From: Sphingobacteriales bacterium
Lineage (GTDB): Bacteria > Bacteroidota > Bacteroidia > Chitinophagales > Chitinophagaceae
Reading direction: 5' to 3'
Length of the DNA stretch: 64,000 nt
Assembly (NCBI GenBank): GCA_004144185.1
Contig: SEFP01000004.1
Coordinates: 124,001-188,000 of the forward strand
The position numbers and the translations under genes are program-made. The notes under the pieces are model-generated. The model searched no databases and was not told where the DNA came from. It worked only from the letters and a program-made list of their open reading frames with translations. The stretch's first letter is position 1. Each line of letters starts with the position of its first letter. Shown piece by piece: positions 1 to 8,484 of this stretch.

Positions 1-688
1 CGGTAATCACCAAGGCGGTGTTTTCTTCGATTCCGATTCCAATGCTGGCCGGATTGGTTGCAATCACCTGTGCCATCCGTACAAACCGGCCCCGGTGAAC
101 GAAGTGCGTATCAATGCAGACGTCTTTCAGGAATTCCAGCCCTGTAGTCAGCTTTACGCCGCCTACAATCATTTCCTGCTCGCCGGTTCCTGCAAAGATC
201 ATGGGAGTAGACAAGGCCATAGCTCCTGCACTGGTACCACTTACGGTGAGTTTGTCAAACAGATACGCTTTCTTCAGGTCGGTCAGAAATGGGGTGCCGC
301 CATAGATCGACGTCAACCGCAACTGGTCGCCACCGGCCATAAACACACCATCTGCTTTCCGGATCCGGTCGCGCATGGCCTGCTCGTCGATTTCATCGCG
401 GTGGTCGTGATGAATATGAGCTACCTCGCCGGCACCCAGTGATTCAAACGCACGCTTGTACTCTTTAAAAGTGCCTTTGACATCTTCTTCACCAGCTGTG
501 GTTACAACTTCAATCCGGGGATGCTTTTTAGCACATTGCTCGATAAAGGTGCTGAGTACAGACGCTTTGGCTTCTGCCGGCCGTTTGTCATCCGGGCCAG
601 GGGCCGATTCTTTATTTTCTGCTCCACCAATAATGATCAGACAACCATTCGGAACAGTGCAGGGGACAGGGGTAGGTAGTGGTTCCAT
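1..688 (-). CDS. Cyanophycinase (peptidase S51 family), C-terminus beyond window
   Basis: Cyanophycinases are serine exopeptidases that release beta-Asp-Arg dipeptides from cyanophycin; related S51 enzymes act on other peptides. The visible part opens with PNGCLIIIGGAENK, continues with FMAGGDQLRL, and carries the nucleophile motif GTSAGA (Ser of TVSGTSAGAMAL) followed by GIGIEENTAL, all typical of the family. The gene runs off the left edge, so its C-terminus is not seen. The first in-frame ATG is at 688, giving the N-terminus MEPLPTPVP. A signal-peptide-like start at 794 lies in another frame, separated by a run of seven A on the + strand, so the true start is uncertain. Family assignment is firm; the substrate is not known. 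Confidence 0.85.
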   Translation of the reverse strand, partial: MEPLPTPVPCTVPNGCLIIIGGAENKESAPGPDDKRPAEAKASVLSTFIEQCAKKHPRIEVVTTAGEEDVKGTFKEYKRAFESLGAGEVAHIHHDHRDEIDEQAMRDRIRKADGVFMAGGDQLRLTSIYGGTPFLTDLKKAYLFDKLTVSGTSAGAMALSTPMIFAGTGEQEMIVGGVKLTTGLEFLKDVCIDTHFVHRGRFVRMAQVIATNPASIGIGIEENTALVIT

Positions 689-794
689 ATGCAAGGGTTC
701 AACGCCTGACTGAACAGGATCGTTTTCTCCGATTGCAAAAAAATCCGGCCAAACAGATTCCGGAAGCGCCTGCTAACAGAGCCAGACGCCTCAT
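689..794 (-). other. Out-of-frame signal-peptide start of the cyanophycinase
   Basis: An ATG at 794 begins MRRLALLAGASGICLAGFF, a typical export signal, but this frame ends about 30 codons on. The cyanophycinase frame is open upstream of its ATG at 688 through the residues FAIGENDPVQSG. The two frames meet at the seven-base A/T run at 737-743. A one-base change there would join them into one exported protein. This may be a sequencing slip, a real frameshift, or slippage during expression. Confidence 0.55.
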
Positions 795-958
795 ATGAAG
801 TTGAAATAGTGTTATGTGTATTGGATTAAGATACTTGCTCTTAGTTCTAGCTGGGTGTCCGATTGTGATTTCCTAAACGCTGGAAGTAAACAAGTAACAG
901 ATTCTGCCTGGTGCGTAGTAACCTTGGCTTTATCTTGTCTGCCGGAGGGTTCGGGGCT

Positions 959-1378
959 TTAAAAAATCTTCTTGGGGTGCTCGCTTTTCTCCCAGTATTT
1001 TACGATCATACTGAACGTCTCACACAACGCTTCGAAGGTGGTGGGTTTGGTGAAAAAACCCTGCGCGGATAAATCGTAGGCATGCTGAATCTGGCGTTCG
1101 GAAGCCGTTGTAGACCAGAAAATAAACGGTACTGCTTTATATTTCAGTTCAGGATCGGCGATGATAGAGTCTTTCACGTCAAAGCCTGTTTCGCCCGGCA
1201 GGTTAACATCGCAAATCACGACCATGGGCGCTACTTCGGTTCGCTTCAGGTAGGCGATCAGTTCCTGCCCGCTCCGGAAATACTCGACCCGACGTTTTAT
1301 CTGAAGGGCTTCAATAGCCTGCTTGACCAGATCAATATCATCCTGATCATCTTCGACGAGTAGTATGGAGCTTTGCAT
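959..1378 (-). CDS. Single-domain response regulator (CheY-like receiver)
   Basis: A 139-residue receiver domain with no output domain. It starts MQSSILLVEDDQDD, giving the acidic pocket. The phosphoacceptor is Asp57 in VICDVNLPG, followed by a conserved Thr in FWSTTASE and Lys111 in FFTKP. An open frame extends to 1480, but the residues before Met35 of that frame do not look like protein, so 1378 is chosen as start. It lies 249 bases downstream of a PAS histidine kinase on the same strand, and is probably its phosphorylation partner, as in other Rcp1-type pairs. The regulated process is unknown. Confidence 0.88.
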   Translation of the reverse strand: MQSSILLVEDDQDDIDLVKQAIEALQIKRRVEYFRSGQELIAYLKRTEVAPMVVICDVNLPGETGFDVKDSIIADPELKYKAVPFIFWSTTASERQIQHAYDLSAQGFFTKPTTFEALCETFSMIVKYWEKSEHPKKIF

Positions 1379-1627
1379 GCGTGGGGCCGGTTTCTGAAAT
1401 TCAACGGATGTATTACTAAATTCAAGCCATAAGGCTTCTGTCTGCAGGTAGCAGTTATGCGTTTGGGGGTTCAAGCGCATCGTTCAGGAGCTGGTTTATA
1501 AGGGGATACGCCGTTTAAGAAAGGTCGCTCCGGCAGGGACCGGCGAGTGAAAGCAGCTGCGTTCGTCCGCCAGCTTCAACACCGGTTTATGGTCAGTAAA
1601 GGAAATGCCAACGCCTGCTTCCGGATA

Positions 1628-4129
1628 TCAGGATTCTTTTTGTTTGTCGGGCAAAATCAGGCAAAAGGTAGACCCTTCCCCCGGAGTTGATTGGGTGTAA
1701 AGAGTGCCTTTGTGATTGGCAACGATCCTGCGACACAAGGCCAGTCCGATTCCGGAACCCGGATATACTTCCCGGGTATGCAGCCGTTTGAAAACCTCGA
1801 AAATCTGGTTGTGGTATTTGGCTTCAAATCCGATTCCGTTGTCCTGAATGCAAATCTGGTGGTACGTCGCAAACGGCAGCGGATGCTGGATGTAGTTCCT
1901 TACCTCCTGGAGATCCAATGGTTTCGATTCAACCACAATGCGGGGATCAGTTGCCGGTTGGGTAAATTTAAGTGCGTTGCTGATCAGATTGTAAAACAGC
2001 TGATTCATCTGTAGGCTGACGGTTTCCAGAATAGGCAGCGGGCTGACCTGAATGGTGGCCGACTTCTCTTTGGCAATCAGTTCAAAGTCGTTCCAAACTT
2101 CCGCAACAATGGCGTTGAGATTGGTGGGGGTGAATAGCAGGTCTGATTTCAGAAGTCTTGAGAAATTCAGCAGGTCACGGATTAATGCCGCCATCCGGGC
2201 CGAGGAGTGATTGATTCTGCTCAGCAGTTCTTTGTTTTTCACGCCCAGCAGCGGATCCACCGTCATCATTTCCGAGAACACCTGGATTTTGCGCAGCGGC
2301 TCCTGCAAATCATGACTGGCTACGTACGCATATTGCGATAATTCTTCGTTGGAATGCTTCAGATCCATGTTGGCCTGTGCCAGTTCTTCGTTGGTAATCG
2401 CCAGAACTTCCGTCCGGTGCTGAACCTCCTGTTCCAGGGCCGTCTGCTGGCTACGCGCCAGCGTTACATCCCGGGTGGTTCCTTCGACCCGTACCGGACG
2501 ACCGTCTGCGTCGCAGACCGTTTTACCCACTGTATGCAGGGTGTACCGTTGACCAGTTTTCCGGTTGATGATGCTATACTCATAGTTGAGCAGCTTTCCG
2601 GATAGCGCTGCGGCCTGATCAGCGGTATACTTGGTATTGAAGGCCGCGCGGACCCAGTCGCGCTCCGGAACAACAACCTGCCGGATAATTTCCTCCACCG
2701 GAACGTCCAGTTCGTCAATGCCATACCATTCCATCATCTTGGAAGAAGAGGTCATCATGGTACGCGATCCGATATCATAGCTCCAGGTACCGAGTTCAGC
2801 CAGTTCGATTGCTTCTTTCAGCTTTTTCTCGCTTTGTTCGGCTGTCTGGCGCGCACGGACTGCCTCGGTAACCTCACTGGCAATATCGATCACACCCACT
2901 ACCTGCCCGTTTTCCAGTAAAGGTGTGTAGGTAAAATTGAAATACCGGTCTTCCAGAACGCCGTCCCGTTCCAAAGGCACCAGCACTTCGTGCCCATACT
3001 GCGCCTGACCGGTGCGATACACCTCCTGAAAGACGGTATAGGCAGATGTGCCTGCCAGTTCCGGAACGGCCTGAAGCAGGGGCTGGCCGATCACTTCACT
3101 CGTCCGGCGGATCATAGCCAGTGCGGAAGCGTTGGCCTGTTCGATGCGCATTTCTTCGCCCCGGAACAGAAAAATAGCAACGGGTGCCTGGGCAATGGTG
3201 TTGCGCAACACCTGTTCACTGGTTTTAAGCTCTGCAAACAGCTGGCGGGATTCTGCTTCGCTTTGCTGAAGCGCCTTGCTGGTCGCCGCCAGTTCTTCCT
3301 GTGCTTGTACCTGTGCCGTGACGTCGATGGCAATATCCAGAATGCCATAGATCTCGCCTGCTGCATTGCGCAGCGGCGTGTAGGAGATGTTGTAATAATT
3401 ATCGTTGAGGAATCCGTTCTGCACAATTTTTACCAGCGAGGCCGGCGAAATAAACGGCACCCCAGTGGTGTACACGTCGTCCAGAATCTTTAGAAATGGC
3501 TGGCCTTCGGTGATGAGTTCGGGCATGGCTTCCCGCAGTGGCAGGCCGTCGATATAGGGGCCTTTACCTACAATATCTATAAACGCCTGATTGGGATGCT
3601 GAATAACCAGATCCCGGCCAACAAACAGCCCTATTGCTGCCGGTGCGGCTGCAATGACCCCGCGAAGCTTCGCCTCACTTTCTTCGGTTGCCTGTCTGGA
3701 CGTCATCTGCTCCGTCACATCACGGGCCACGCCTCCAAACCGCGTGACCTGACCGGTTGCATCAAAATAGGCAGTTCCGCTGAAGTTGACCCACCGTAGC
3801 TTCTGGTCGGTTGCTCCAATCGTGCGATAGGTACTTTCATAAACCCCTCCGTTGACACCCTGAAGGGCTTCCTGTACGGCGGTATCGACCCGTAGCAGAT
3901 CTTCAGGATGCACAAATTGAATGGCGTCTTTGTAGGAAATGTCCGTATCAGTGGCCAGTCCGAAAAGATCCCGGCAGCGGTCATCCCAGAGAACCGTATT
4001 GGTTTCGGTATCAAGCTCCCAGATGCCGATTCCGGCTGCATTCATCGCAAACGTAAGCTGATCAATGTCTTTTGCAAAGCCCTTCTTAGTGGGTTGGTCC
4101 ATAGCTTGGTTACGAGTGGAGAAGTCCAT
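1628..4129 (-). CDS. Multi-PAS sensor histidine kinase
   Basis: An 833-residue kinase with no predicted membrane segment, so probably a cytoplasmic sensor. About four PAS/PAC modules occupy residues 25-150, 155-285, 300-435 and 440-570. They are followed by a coiled linker and a HisKA domain with phospho-acceptor His606 in ASHDLQEPLRK. The ATPase part has N714 in NLISNALKF, the G1 box DNGIGF near 763 and the G2 box GSGIGLAL near 791. The second and third PAS repeats resemble each other (AAPAAIGLF and AQAPVAIFLF), which suggests internal duplication. The response regulator downstream is the likely partner. An alternative start lies at Met10. The signal sensed cannot be told from sequence. Confidence 0.93.
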   Translation of the reverse strand: MDFSTRNQAMDQPTKKGFAKDIDQLTFAMNAAGIGIWELDTETNTVLWDDRCRDLFGLATDTDISYKDAIQFVHPEDLLRVDTAVQEALQGVNGGVYESTYRTIGATDQKLRWVNFSGTAYFDATGQVTRFGGVARDVTEQMTSRQATEESEAKLRGVIAAAPAAIGLFVGRDLVIQHPNQAFIDIVGKGPYIDGLPLREAMPELITEGQPFLKILDDVYTTGVPFISPASLVKIVQNGFLNDNYYNISYTPLRNAAGEIYGILDIAIDVTAQVQAQEELAATSKALQQSEAESRQLFAELKTSEQVLRNTIAQAPVAIFLFRGEEMRIEQANASALAMIRRTSEVIGQPLLQAVPELAGTSAYTVFQEVYRTGQAQYGHEVLVPLERDGVLEDRYFNFTYTPLLENGQVVGVIDIASEVTEAVRARQTAEQSEKKLKEAIELAELGTWSYDIGSRTMMTSSSKMMEWYGIDELDVPVEEIIRQVVVPERDWVRAAFNTKYTADQAAALSGKLLNYEYSIINRKTGQRYTLHTVGKTVCDADGRPVRVEGTTRDVTLARSQQTALEQEVQHRTEVLAITNEELAQANMDLKHSNEELSQYAYVASHDLQEPLRKIQVFSEMMTVDPLLGVKNKELLSRINHSSARMAALIRDLLNFSRLLKSDLLFTPTNLNAIVAEVWNDFELIAKEKSATIQVSPLPILETVSLQMNQLFYNLISNALKFTQPATDPRIVVESKPLDLQEVRNYIQHPLPFATYHQICIQDNGIGFEAKYHNQIFEVFKRLHTREVYPGSGIGLALCRRIVANHKGTLYTQSTPGEGSTFCLILPDKQKES

Positions 4130-4142
4130 TTTCGGATGAGCT

Positions 4143-4150
4143 CAAACTTA
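4143..4150 (-). promoter_or_regulatory. Candidate -7 box for the histidine kinase
   Basis: TAAGTTTG on the minus strand matches the Bacteroidota TAnnTTTG element and ends 13 bases before the kinase start codon. No well-placed TTG -33 element was found. Confidence 0.4.
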
Positions 4151-4278
4151 GGCCTTTTTACATCAATCATGGGTGGCGATGTAGCTGGTGGTATGCACCC
4201 GATTGCGATTTTTAGTGTGCTGCTAGCAGGCAGAAAGGCAAAAACATGATCCGGTGGTCTTCCGGAGTACGCTTAATG

Positions 4279-4307
4279 TTGTTTTCTAGATTAGTTTTCT
4301 ATCTTTC
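4279..4307 (+). promoter_or_regulatory. Candidate promoter of the thioredoxin-fold lipoprotein
   Basis: TTG at 4279-4281 and TATCTTTC at 4300-4307 are 18 bases apart. The second differs from TAnnTTTG only in its last base. It ends six bases before the ATG, which would give an almost leaderless transcript. Confidence 0.35.
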
Positions 4308-4313
4308 ACAGAC

Positions 4314-4952
4314 ATGAAACTATTTCTACTGCTTCCCTTTGTTCTCCTGACTGCCTGTACCAGCCGGTCAGAATCTCAAAAGACTTCTGCACCATTGCTC
4401 CCTAAAGGGATGACTGCAACCTTTTCGAATGGGTCAGAGGAAGAGAACAACGACACACAAGGCACGAATGAATCGGCAAGTAAGTGCGAGGTGCGAATGA
4501 TAAAGTGTGAAGGATCCGAGTCTCCTCTAAAGAAGATCGCTTCCGTAAGCGCGAGCCCAAAAGTTTTCGTACTCTGGGCTACCTGGTGTCACTTCTGTAA
4601 ACCACTTCTGAGCGATTACAGTAACCTCAAGGCGTCGTATCCAAATATTGACTTTTTTACGCTCGCTAGCGATAAAAAGAGTCAACTTCAAGAGGTGAAA
4701 AAAGTGCTTACAAAATACGAATTACCGTCTGGCAACTTCCTTATTGACAGTAAAGATGATGGCTCCATAGACCCTAGAAACGAGGCTATGACGGAGCTGT
4801 TTATGAAGTGTATAGGAGTCGATTTTCAAGGGTATCCAACTACGTTCATCACCGATGCAACCGGGAGCGTAGTCTTCTCAATGGCAGGATATGATGATAG
4901 TTCAAAAGCAGTTTTGAAAAAGAAGTTGGCAGAACTGAATACGAAGCAATAA
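4314..4952 (+). CDS. TlpA-like thioredoxin-fold lipoprotein
   Basis: A 212-residue predicted lipoprotein: MKLFLLLPFVLLTAC gives a lipobox with Cys15. After a Ser/Glu/Asn-rich spacer comes a thioredoxin fold with active site WCHFC (Cys92, Cys95) in VFVLWATWCHFCKPLL and a cis-Pro in GYPTTFI. Extra cysteines lie at 58 and 65, and a further one at about residue 165. Such proteins reduce or shuffle disulfides in the periplasm. The gene is visibly richer in A and T than its neighbours, has no copy of the TTCCGGAA repeat, and is followed directly by the cut-off tail of another gene, so it may have arrived by transfer. Its partners are unknown. Confidence 0.85.
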   Translation: MKLFLLLPFVLLTACTSRSESQKTSAPLLPKGMTATFSNGSEEENNDTQGTNESASKCEVRMIKCEGSESPLKKIASVSASPKVFVLWATWCHFCKPLLSDYSNLKASYPNIDFFTLASDKKSQLQEVKKVLTKYELPSGNFLIDSKDDGSIDPRNEAMTELFMKCIGVDFQGYPTTFITDATGSVVFSMAGYDDSSKAVLKKKLAELNTKQ

Positions 4953-4962
4953 CTATGTCTAG

Positions 4963-5103
4963 GGTAAAGAAGGCACGACCTGTCTGCTGGAACCGTGCTT
5001 CATTTCCAATCAAGACGACCTGCAAAAGCTGTTTGCCGGAATGAAGCTTCTGGCCGCCAAACACGCTGAGATCATTGCCCGGTACGAGCGCATGGTGACA
5101 TAA
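4963..5103 (+). pseudogene. C-terminal remnant, probably of an N-acetylmuramoyl-L-alanine amidase
   Basis: After an in-frame TAG at 4960-4962, a 46-codon frame reads KEGTTCLLEPCFISNQDD and ends YERMVT at a TAA directly before a terminator. The motif LLEPCFISNQ followed by a helical LQKLFAGMKLLAAKHAEII resembles the end of zinc amidases, which typically read VLVEPxFxSN. There is no start codon and no upstream part. The lipoprotein gene just before it appears to have replaced the rest. The amidase identity is moderate because only the tail is left. Confidence 0.5.
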
Positions 5104-5138
5104 AAGAACCCCAGAAGGATTTCTTCCGGGGTTCTTTT
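5102..5138. terminator. Bidirectional terminator after the amidase remnant
   Basis: AAAAGAACCCC at 5102-5112 pairs perfectly with GGGGTTCTTTT at 5128-5138, with A and T runs on both outer sides. It overlaps the last base of the remnant's stop codon. Confidence 0.8.
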
Positions 5139-5174
5139 ATTGCTATGTATAGCATAGCAGAAATATACCAAACG

Positions 5175-5211
5175 AAAAAACCGGAATTCTTCATTGAAGA
5201 ATTCCGGTTTT
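5175..5211 (-). terminator. Terminator of the initiator tRNA gene
   Basis: AAAACCGGAATTCTTC at 5177-5192 pairs with GAAGAATTCCGGTTTT at 5196-5211 around a three-base loop. Read on the minus strand it follows the tRNA 3' end by one base and continues into a T run. Confidence 0.85.
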
Positions 5212-5212
5212 G

Positions 5213-5284
<72 letters not shown>

Positions 5285-5357
5285 ATGTGGATGCAAATAT
5301 ACGCAGGTCAGTTTCTTTTTTCCAAAAAATCTTTTTGAGGAGTCTATTTTTGAGGCC

Positions 5358-6239
5358 ATGTCTCAGTTTAAAGCGGGTTTCGTCAATCTTTTTGGTCCTC
5401 CCAATGCCGGGAAAAGTACGCTGCTCAATGCCTTGCTGGGGGAGCAACTGGTAGCCGTATCACCCAAAGTCCAGACGACCCGTCACCGGATCGTCGGCAT
5501 TCTCAATGAGCCCCAGTACCAGATCATTTTCTCGGATACGCCGGGGATCATCGAACCCAAGTACAAACTCCACCAGAAAATGATGGCTTCGGTCAAATCT
5601 GCCATCGAAGATGCCGACGTCGCCCTGCTGCTGGCGGATATCACCCAGGAACCAGCTGAATTTGAGTTTATCCGTGATACCCTCCGGATTAAAGCACCAG
5701 TGATTTTTCTGCTCAACAAAGCAGATCTGCTGAAGTCTCCGGAAGCACTCCAACAGAAACTGGCCCAGTACGAATCCCATTTTCCGCAGTGGAAAGCCCT
5801 TCCTGTATCGGCTTCGACCGGTGCCGGAATTCCGGAACTGATGCAACTGATCCTGGAGCGACTACCCGAAGCACCGCCCTATTACCCGGATGACAACATC
5901 AGCGACCGGCCGGTTCGATTTTTTGTATCCGAGATGGTCCGGGAGCAAATCTTTCACCTCTACGGCGATGAAATTCCGTATCATGCCGCTGTCCTCGTGC
6001 AAGCGTTTGAAGAAAAAACCACGCTCACAGTGATTAAAGCAGACATTATCGTGAGCCGCGAAACGCAAAAGATGATTTTACTGGGAAAGGGCGGAGCCAT
6101 GATTAAAAAACTAGGCATCCAGAGCCGTGAAAAAATGGAAGCGTTTCTCGACCGGAAGGTGCATCTGGAGCTTTTTGTAAAAGTGCGGCCCAAATGGCGC
6201 GACAACGAAACGTACCTGCGAGAATACGGTTACCAATAA
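5358..6239 (+). CDS. era: GTPase Era
   Basis: Era binds the 3' end of 16S rRNA and is required for maturation of the 30S subunit. The 293-residue product has the usual family length. G1 is GPPNAGKST (13-21), G3 is DTPG (60-63) and G4 is NKAD (120-123). The C-terminal KH RNA-binding domain shows GKGGAMIKKLG near 243. The frame is open further upstream into the tRNA gene, but Met at 5358 (MSQFKAGFVNLFGPPN) fits the family start. It stands alone between the divergent initiator tRNA and a symporter gene. Confidence 0.97.
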   Translation: MSQFKAGFVNLFGPPNAGKSTLLNALLGEQLVAVSPKVQTTRHRIVGILNEPQYQIIFSDTPGIIEPKYKLHQKMMASVKSAIEDADVALLLADITQEPAEFEFIRDTLRIKAPVIFLLNKADLLKSPEALQQKLAQYESHFPQWKALPVSASTGAGIPELMQLILERLPEAPPYYPDDNISDRPVRFFVSEMVREQIFHLYGDEIPYHAAVLVQAFEEKTTLTVIKADIIVSRETQKMILLGKGGAMIKKLGIQSREKMEAFLDRKVHLELFVKVRPKWRDNETYLREYGYQ

Positions 6240-6337
6240 AACCGCCTTGGATTCTGTCCTTCAACGGTCTCCGTACATTTCCGGATGTCCAGGAACCCCC
6301 GATTTTCCTCACTGAATTTATTATAAACTATTAAGGA

Positions 6338-7735
6338 ATGGCTGGTCATCCGTCTCCTTCCGGAAAAAACCGGATTACGCTCTACATCATCATTGCGCTG
6401 GTGTTAGGCATTGCGCTGGGAACAATCCTTAATACGGTCTGGCTCGATGGAGAGAATAAGAGCATCACCGCGCTCCAACAGCAGCAACAGGCTACCGAAC
6501 TTCAGCTCCGGAGCTTACCGGATACGCTTTTACCGGTGTACAGCGCCACTAAAGCAGATCTGCGGGATATCCAAAACGACCTGAGAGCCAATCAGGACGC
6601 CATCGAAGCGAAAACAGGGCCGTTCCTGCTGCTGGCAGAACTGTTTCTGCGACTCATTAAGATGATTGTAGCGCCGCTGGTATTTTCTACACTGGTCGTA
6701 GGCGTAGCCCGGCTGGGCGATATCCGGTCGGTAGGCCGTATTGGCGGCAAAACCCTGCTATGGTTCCTGGGGGCGTCCATTCTGAGCCTGTTGCTGGGCA
6801 TGGTGCTGGTCAATCTGTTTCAGCCGGGAAGTCAATTGCATCTGGCCCTTCCGCCTACTGATGCCGCTACCGGCGTAACGGCTACGGCGCTCAACCTGAA
6901 AGATTTCCTGTTTCATACGGTGCCGTCATCGGTCGTAGATGCCATGGCTAAAAACGAAATTCTGCAGATCGTGATTTTTGCCATTCTGTTTGGCGTGGCG
7001 ACCTCGGCCATCGGCGAAAAAGGCGAACTGGTTATTTCATTCTTTGATTCGGTATCGCATGTCATTCTCAAAATGACCGGTTACATCATGAACGCCGCAC
7101 CGGTCGCTGTTTTCGGCGCAATGGTTGCGATCATTGCCCGGCAGGGACCGTCGATCCTCAAAACCTATTCCGTATTTATCGGCGAGTTTTATCTCAGTCT
7201 GGGACTACTGTGGCTGGTGCTGATCGGAATCGGGTTTCTGGTAATCGGCAAGCGGGTGTTTACCCTGATGCGCCGCATCCGTGAACCGGCCCTGCTGGCA
7301 TTCTCAACGGCGTCCAGCGAGGCGGCGTTCCCACAGACGCTCACCGAGCTGGAACGTTTTGGATGTCCGCCCAAAATTGCTTCGTTCGTATTGCCATTGG
7401 GCTATTCCTTCAACCTCGACGGGTCTATGATGTACATGACCTTTGCAACACTGTTCATCGCCCAGAGTTATGGCATCCATTTGCCGATCGGTACGCAGCT
7501 CTCCATGCTGGCTGTATTGCTGCTGACCTCCAAAGGCATCGCAGGCGTCCCACGGGCATCGCTGGTCGTGATTGCCGGCACACTCGCCACCTTTAAAATT
7601 CCGGAAGCAGGCCTGGCATTGCTGCTTGGTATTGACCCCTTGCTCGATATGGGACGGTCGGCAACCAACGTTGTTGGCAACTCAATTGCAACGGCTGCTG
7701 TAACCCGTTGGGAAAAAATGGATGAAACAGCCTAA
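6338..7735 (+). CDS. Dicarboxylate/amino acid:cation symporter (DAACS family)
   Basis: A 465-residue inner-membrane secondary transporter that moves dicarboxylates or acidic amino acids with Na+ or H+. Family marks are LFLRLIKMIVAPLVFSTLV, the loop STASSEAAFPQTL (HP1), MTFATLFIAQ (TM7), GVPRASLVVIAGTL (HP2) and DMGRSATNVVGNSIATA (TM8). Between TM1 and the next membrane segment lies an insert of about 45 residues (roughly 32-78) that is polar and Gln-rich with coiled-coil character (ALQQQQQATELQLRSL). It would sit outside the membrane. The gene precedes dedA by 14 bases and the MFS gene follows closely, so the three may be co-transcribed. Substrate not determined. Confidence 0.93.
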   Translation: MAGHPSPSGKNRITLYIIIALVLGIALGTILNTVWLDGENKSITALQQQQQATELQLRSLPDTLLPVYSATKADLRDIQNDLRANQDAIEAKTGPFLLLAELFLRLIKMIVAPLVFSTLVVGVARLGDIRSVGRIGGKTLLWFLGASILSLLLGMVLVNLFQPGSQLHLALPPTDAATGVTATALNLKDFLFHTVPSSVVDAMAKNEILQIVIFAILFGVATSAIGEKGELVISFFDSVSHVILKMTGYIMNAAPVAVFGAMVAIIARQGPSILKTYSVFIGEFYLSLGLLWLVLIGIGFLVIGKRVFTLMRRIREPALLAFSTASSEAAFPQTLTELERFGCPPKIASFVLPLGYSFNLDGSMMYMTFATLFIAQSYGIHLPIGTQLSMLAVLLLTSKGIAGVPRASLVVIAGTLATFKIPEAGLALLLGIDPLLDMGRSATNVVGNSIATAAVTRWEKMDETA

Positions 7736-7749
7736 TTTGCTGCCCAATT

Positions 7750-8472
7750 ATGGAGAAAGGTTTGATTCAGCAGTTTATTGAATGGATTATTCACAACGGC
7801 GGTATCTATGTGCTGTTGCTGATCGTGTTTGCCGAGACCGGCCTTTTTGTAGGCTTTTTTCTACCGGGCGACTCGTTGCTGTTTGCAGCCGGTATTTATG
7901 TACGGGAACTGGCAGCGACCTTCTTTGACACGCACTGGTCGGTCGTAATGCTGGCCGTAGCCGTGGCGTCTATTCTGGGAAGCTATGTAGGCTACTGGTT
8001 TGGAAATAAATACGGCGCCCGGCTGTACCAGCGTAGAGATTCCCTGCTCTTTAAAAAGCAGCATCTGATGCGGGCGCAGGAGTTCTATCATCAGTACGGA
8101 AAAGCCACGGTGCTGCTGTCCAAATTTCTGCCGATTCTCCGCACGTTCGCACCGATCGTAGCGGGTATGGTCGGCATGAACCGGCGGTCCTTCATGGTGT
8201 CGAATGTCGCAGGCTCTATCCTGTGGGTCGGCTCGATGATGATGGGCGGTTTTTTCCTGCAAACCTGGGTGCTCAATACGTTCGGCTATTCGCTGAAAGA
8301 CCATATCGAAGCCATCGCTATTGTCATCGTAGCCGTTACAACGATTCCGGTATTGTACAAGATGTTTTTCGGGAAAAAGAAAACGCCGGTCCTGGAAGTG
8401 GCAGAAGACGTGATCGAAGACAAACTGAAGGTGAACCTTCCGGATACCGACGATCCGCGCAACAACGCCTGA
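7750..8472 (+). CDS. DedA family membrane protein
   Basis: A 240-residue membrane protein of the DedA (SNARE-associated/VTT) family, some members of which flip phospholipids or undecaprenyl phosphate. Visible marks are FAETGLFVGFFLPGDSLLF near the N-terminus, the region GYWFGNKYG, and FLPILRTFAPIVAGMVGM with the conserved Arg and Pro. About four to five hydrophobic segments and two re-entrant stretches are present, then a charged C-terminal tail from about residue 205. It starts 14 bases after the symporter and ends 12 bases before the MFS gene. Confidence 0.93.
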   Translation: MEKGLIQQFIEWIIHNGGIYVLLLIVFAETGLFVGFFLPGDSLLFAAGIYVRELAATFFDTHWSVVMLAVAVASILGSYVGYWFGNKYGARLYQRRDSLLFKKQHLMRAQEFYHQYGKATVLLSKFLPILRTFAPIVAGMVGMNRRSFMVSNVAGSILWVGSMMMGGFFLQTWVLNTFGYSLKDHIEAIAIVIVAVTTIPVLYKMFFGKKKTPVLEVAEDVIEDKLKVNLPDTDDPRNNA

Positions 8473-8484
8473 TTTTCCGGAACA

